NCBI GenBank assembly: GCA_029783825.1 | Contig: JAREIK010002654.1 | Coordinates: forward strand, 691,905-755,904 | From: Sapria himalayana | Lineage: Eukaryota > Streptophyta > Magnoliopsida > Malpighiales > Rafflesiaceae | Direction: 5' to 3' | Length of the DNA: 64,000 bases | Part shown: in pieces, positions 62,200-64,000 of the stretch | Layout: each line of letters opens with the position of its first letter | Position numbering within the stretch: the stretch's first letter is position 1 | The notes under the pieces: generated by a model | What the model was told of the DNA's origin: nothing | The model's input: only the letters and a program-made list of their open reading frames with translations | Databases searched by the model: none | Program-made: the position numbers and the translations under genes

Positions 62200-64000
62200 C
62201 TCTATCTTTCTAACTCTCTATCTCTATATAACTTTCTCTCTTTTTCTATCTATCTCTTTTTCTCTCTATTTCTCTATCTCTCTATGTTTCTATTTTGTTC
62301 TCTCTATCTATTTATCTCTATATCTTTATCTTTCTATCTCTCTATTCCTCTATCTCTATATATATCTATCTCCCTTTCTTTCTTTTTTCTACTTCTCTAT
62401 CCATCTATTTCTATATCTCTTTTTCTATCTACTTGCTTACCTACCTACCTACATACATACCAACCTAGTTATATGTCTCTTTATTTATTTGTCAACCTAT
62501 ATTTGTCAATTTGTCTATCTCTCTAATTGTCGATGTTTCTATATGTCTCTTTTTCTCTTTGTCTATCTGTTTGTCTATTATATGTATTTCTGTCTATCTC
62601 TTTATCTCTACATATCACTTTATATATCTGTCTAACTATCTATTGATCAATCTATATGTCTATATGTCTATCTATCAAATACATGACTATCTATCTATCT
62701 AATTGTCTATCTATCTATCTATATGTCTATCCATCTATATGTCTATCTGTCTATCTATTTTATCTATATATCTTTCTATCTATCTTTCGTTCTATTTTTC
62801 TATCTATATATCTATCTATCAATCGCTCTATCTGTCTATATATCTGTTTGTCTAAATGTCTATATGTCTATTTATTGATATGTCTATCTGTATATCTATC
62901 TGTCTATTTATCTTTCTATCTATTTATCTATCTATCCAGCTGTCTATTTGACTATCTATATGTTTGTCTACCTGTCTAACTATCTATAAGTATAATTGTT
63001 TAACTATCTATTTATCTACTTGTCTAACTTTATATATATCTAATTTTTTATCTATCTATAATCTATATTTTATTTATTTATCTATGTCTAAGTGTCTAGC
63101 ATTCAAACTATCTATTTGTATATTAGTCTAACTCTATATTTGTCTATATATCTATCTGCCTATATGTCTACCTATCTATCTATCTATTTATCTATATGTT
63201 TATTTATATATTTATTTATTTGTCAATCTTTCTATCTATCTACATGTCTATCTATCTATATGTCTATTTGTATAACTGTCTATCTTTCTATATGTCTATC
63301 TATATAAATGTTTATCTATCTATCTATCTATCTATATAACTATCTATATAAATGAGTATCTTTCTATCTTTATATCTACCTATATGTCTATCTATCTATT
63401 AGTCTATTTGACTAGATGTGTATTATTTTCTATCTATCTAATTATCTTTATTTCTATGTCTCTATCTATCTTTTTGTATATATGTTTATCTACTTATCTA
63501 TCTAACTATCTATCATGTATCTATTTGACTCTCTATCTATCTGTCTATCTAATTTTCTTTCTAGTCTATTTTTTTATCTAGTCTAATCTATTTGTCTATC
63601 TTTCAATCTTCGTTTATATGTGTATCTATTTATATACTATTTTGTTTGTCTATCTTTCTATCAGTCAAGCATTTTCAGTGTTTAGTTTGTCGGTTTGTTA
63701 TTCTATTAGACTATTAGGTCTATCTACCTCACCTATTTGTGTTTTTATCTATCTCAATTTTTCTGTCTATCCTATCACATAGTATACTCTAGCTCTATTA
63801 ATCTCCTATCCCTTTATATCTTTATAATTTATCTATCTAACAAGATATCTTCTATATTTCTCTATTTTGTCTATCTCTCTATCTCTTTTCCTTGCTATCT
63901 CTCTACATCTCTACCTATATCCTTTCTATCTTTCTATACTCTATCTTTCTAACTAATTACCATACATACCGAGCTACATACATACTTATGTCTCTATCAA
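58290..64000 (+). repeat. Higher-order satellite segment, duplicated copy 2, runs off the window
   Basis: This matches 48660-54245 in order, with ACCTACC modules near 59005, 60210, 62440 and 63960. Shared landmarks include GTGTCTCGGTTAATTAATC at 61044 and ATTCATCTAACGTTTTATTT at 61562. It differs by a 20-bp unit (GTCAGTCTATCAGTCAATTA) present three times at 58471-58530 but once in copy 1. The last 450 bp carry many single-base losses relative to copy 1. Confidence 0.9.

Noticed and set aside
43345..64000. Open frames of up to 266 codons in block 3 (for example 45913-46713)
   Set aside because: These are repeat-derived. Frames shared between the two duplicated segments reflect DNA duplication, not protein conservation.

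Overview
This window looks like repeat-rich nuclear DNA of a flowering plant. I infer this from plant-type CACTA transposons (TNP2 and Ptta/En-Spm proteins) and from a Mutator-like element (MULE) whose transposase is followed by a plant mobile domain (PMD) protein. I cannot name the species. I find no intact host gene, rRNA or tRNA gene. Every recognisable coding region is a broken transposon gene.

About 60% of the window is a degenerate tetranucleotide satellite, TCTA on the + strand (GATA class), in three blocks: about 2764-7213, 23177-36665 and 43345-64000. The long Ser-Ile-Tyr-Leu-rich open frames on the + strand come from this repeat, which has no stop codon in any + frame. They are not genes. 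The array is not uniform. From about 44.9 kb it has higher-order modules in a fixed order (AGTC-rich, TCTC-rich, ACCTACC-rich, then plain TCTA). About 5.6 kb of this (48.66-54.25 kb) recurs at 58.29-63.99 kb.

The rest is transposon debris in and between the satellite blocks. At 1-2763 there is a fragment matching one end of the MULE and a CACTA terminus that touches the satellite. At 7213-10965 there is a CACTA remnant: a TNP2 transposase pseudogene on the minus strand cut off by the satellite, a palindromic TATATGTACATATA minisatellite, and a CACTA terminus. At 10966-17197 lies AT-rich spacer with microsatellites and small tandem repeats. At about 17275-22855 there is a MULE with roughly 260-bp terminal inverted repeats, a mudrA-type transposase pseudogene and a PMD pseudogene on the same strand. 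Another CACTA-like terminus at 22880-23176 again touches the satellite.

The clearest element is a complete CACTA transposon at 36666-43344. It sits in the satellite with a CTA target duplication, has TAGCTACTA/TAGTAGCTA subterminal repeats, and carries a Ptta/En-Spm-type gene with nonsense mutations. In the MULE all three predicted catalytic acidic residues are replaced in a way that fits G-to-A changes (D to N, D to N, E to K), as expected for a long-silenced, methylated element.
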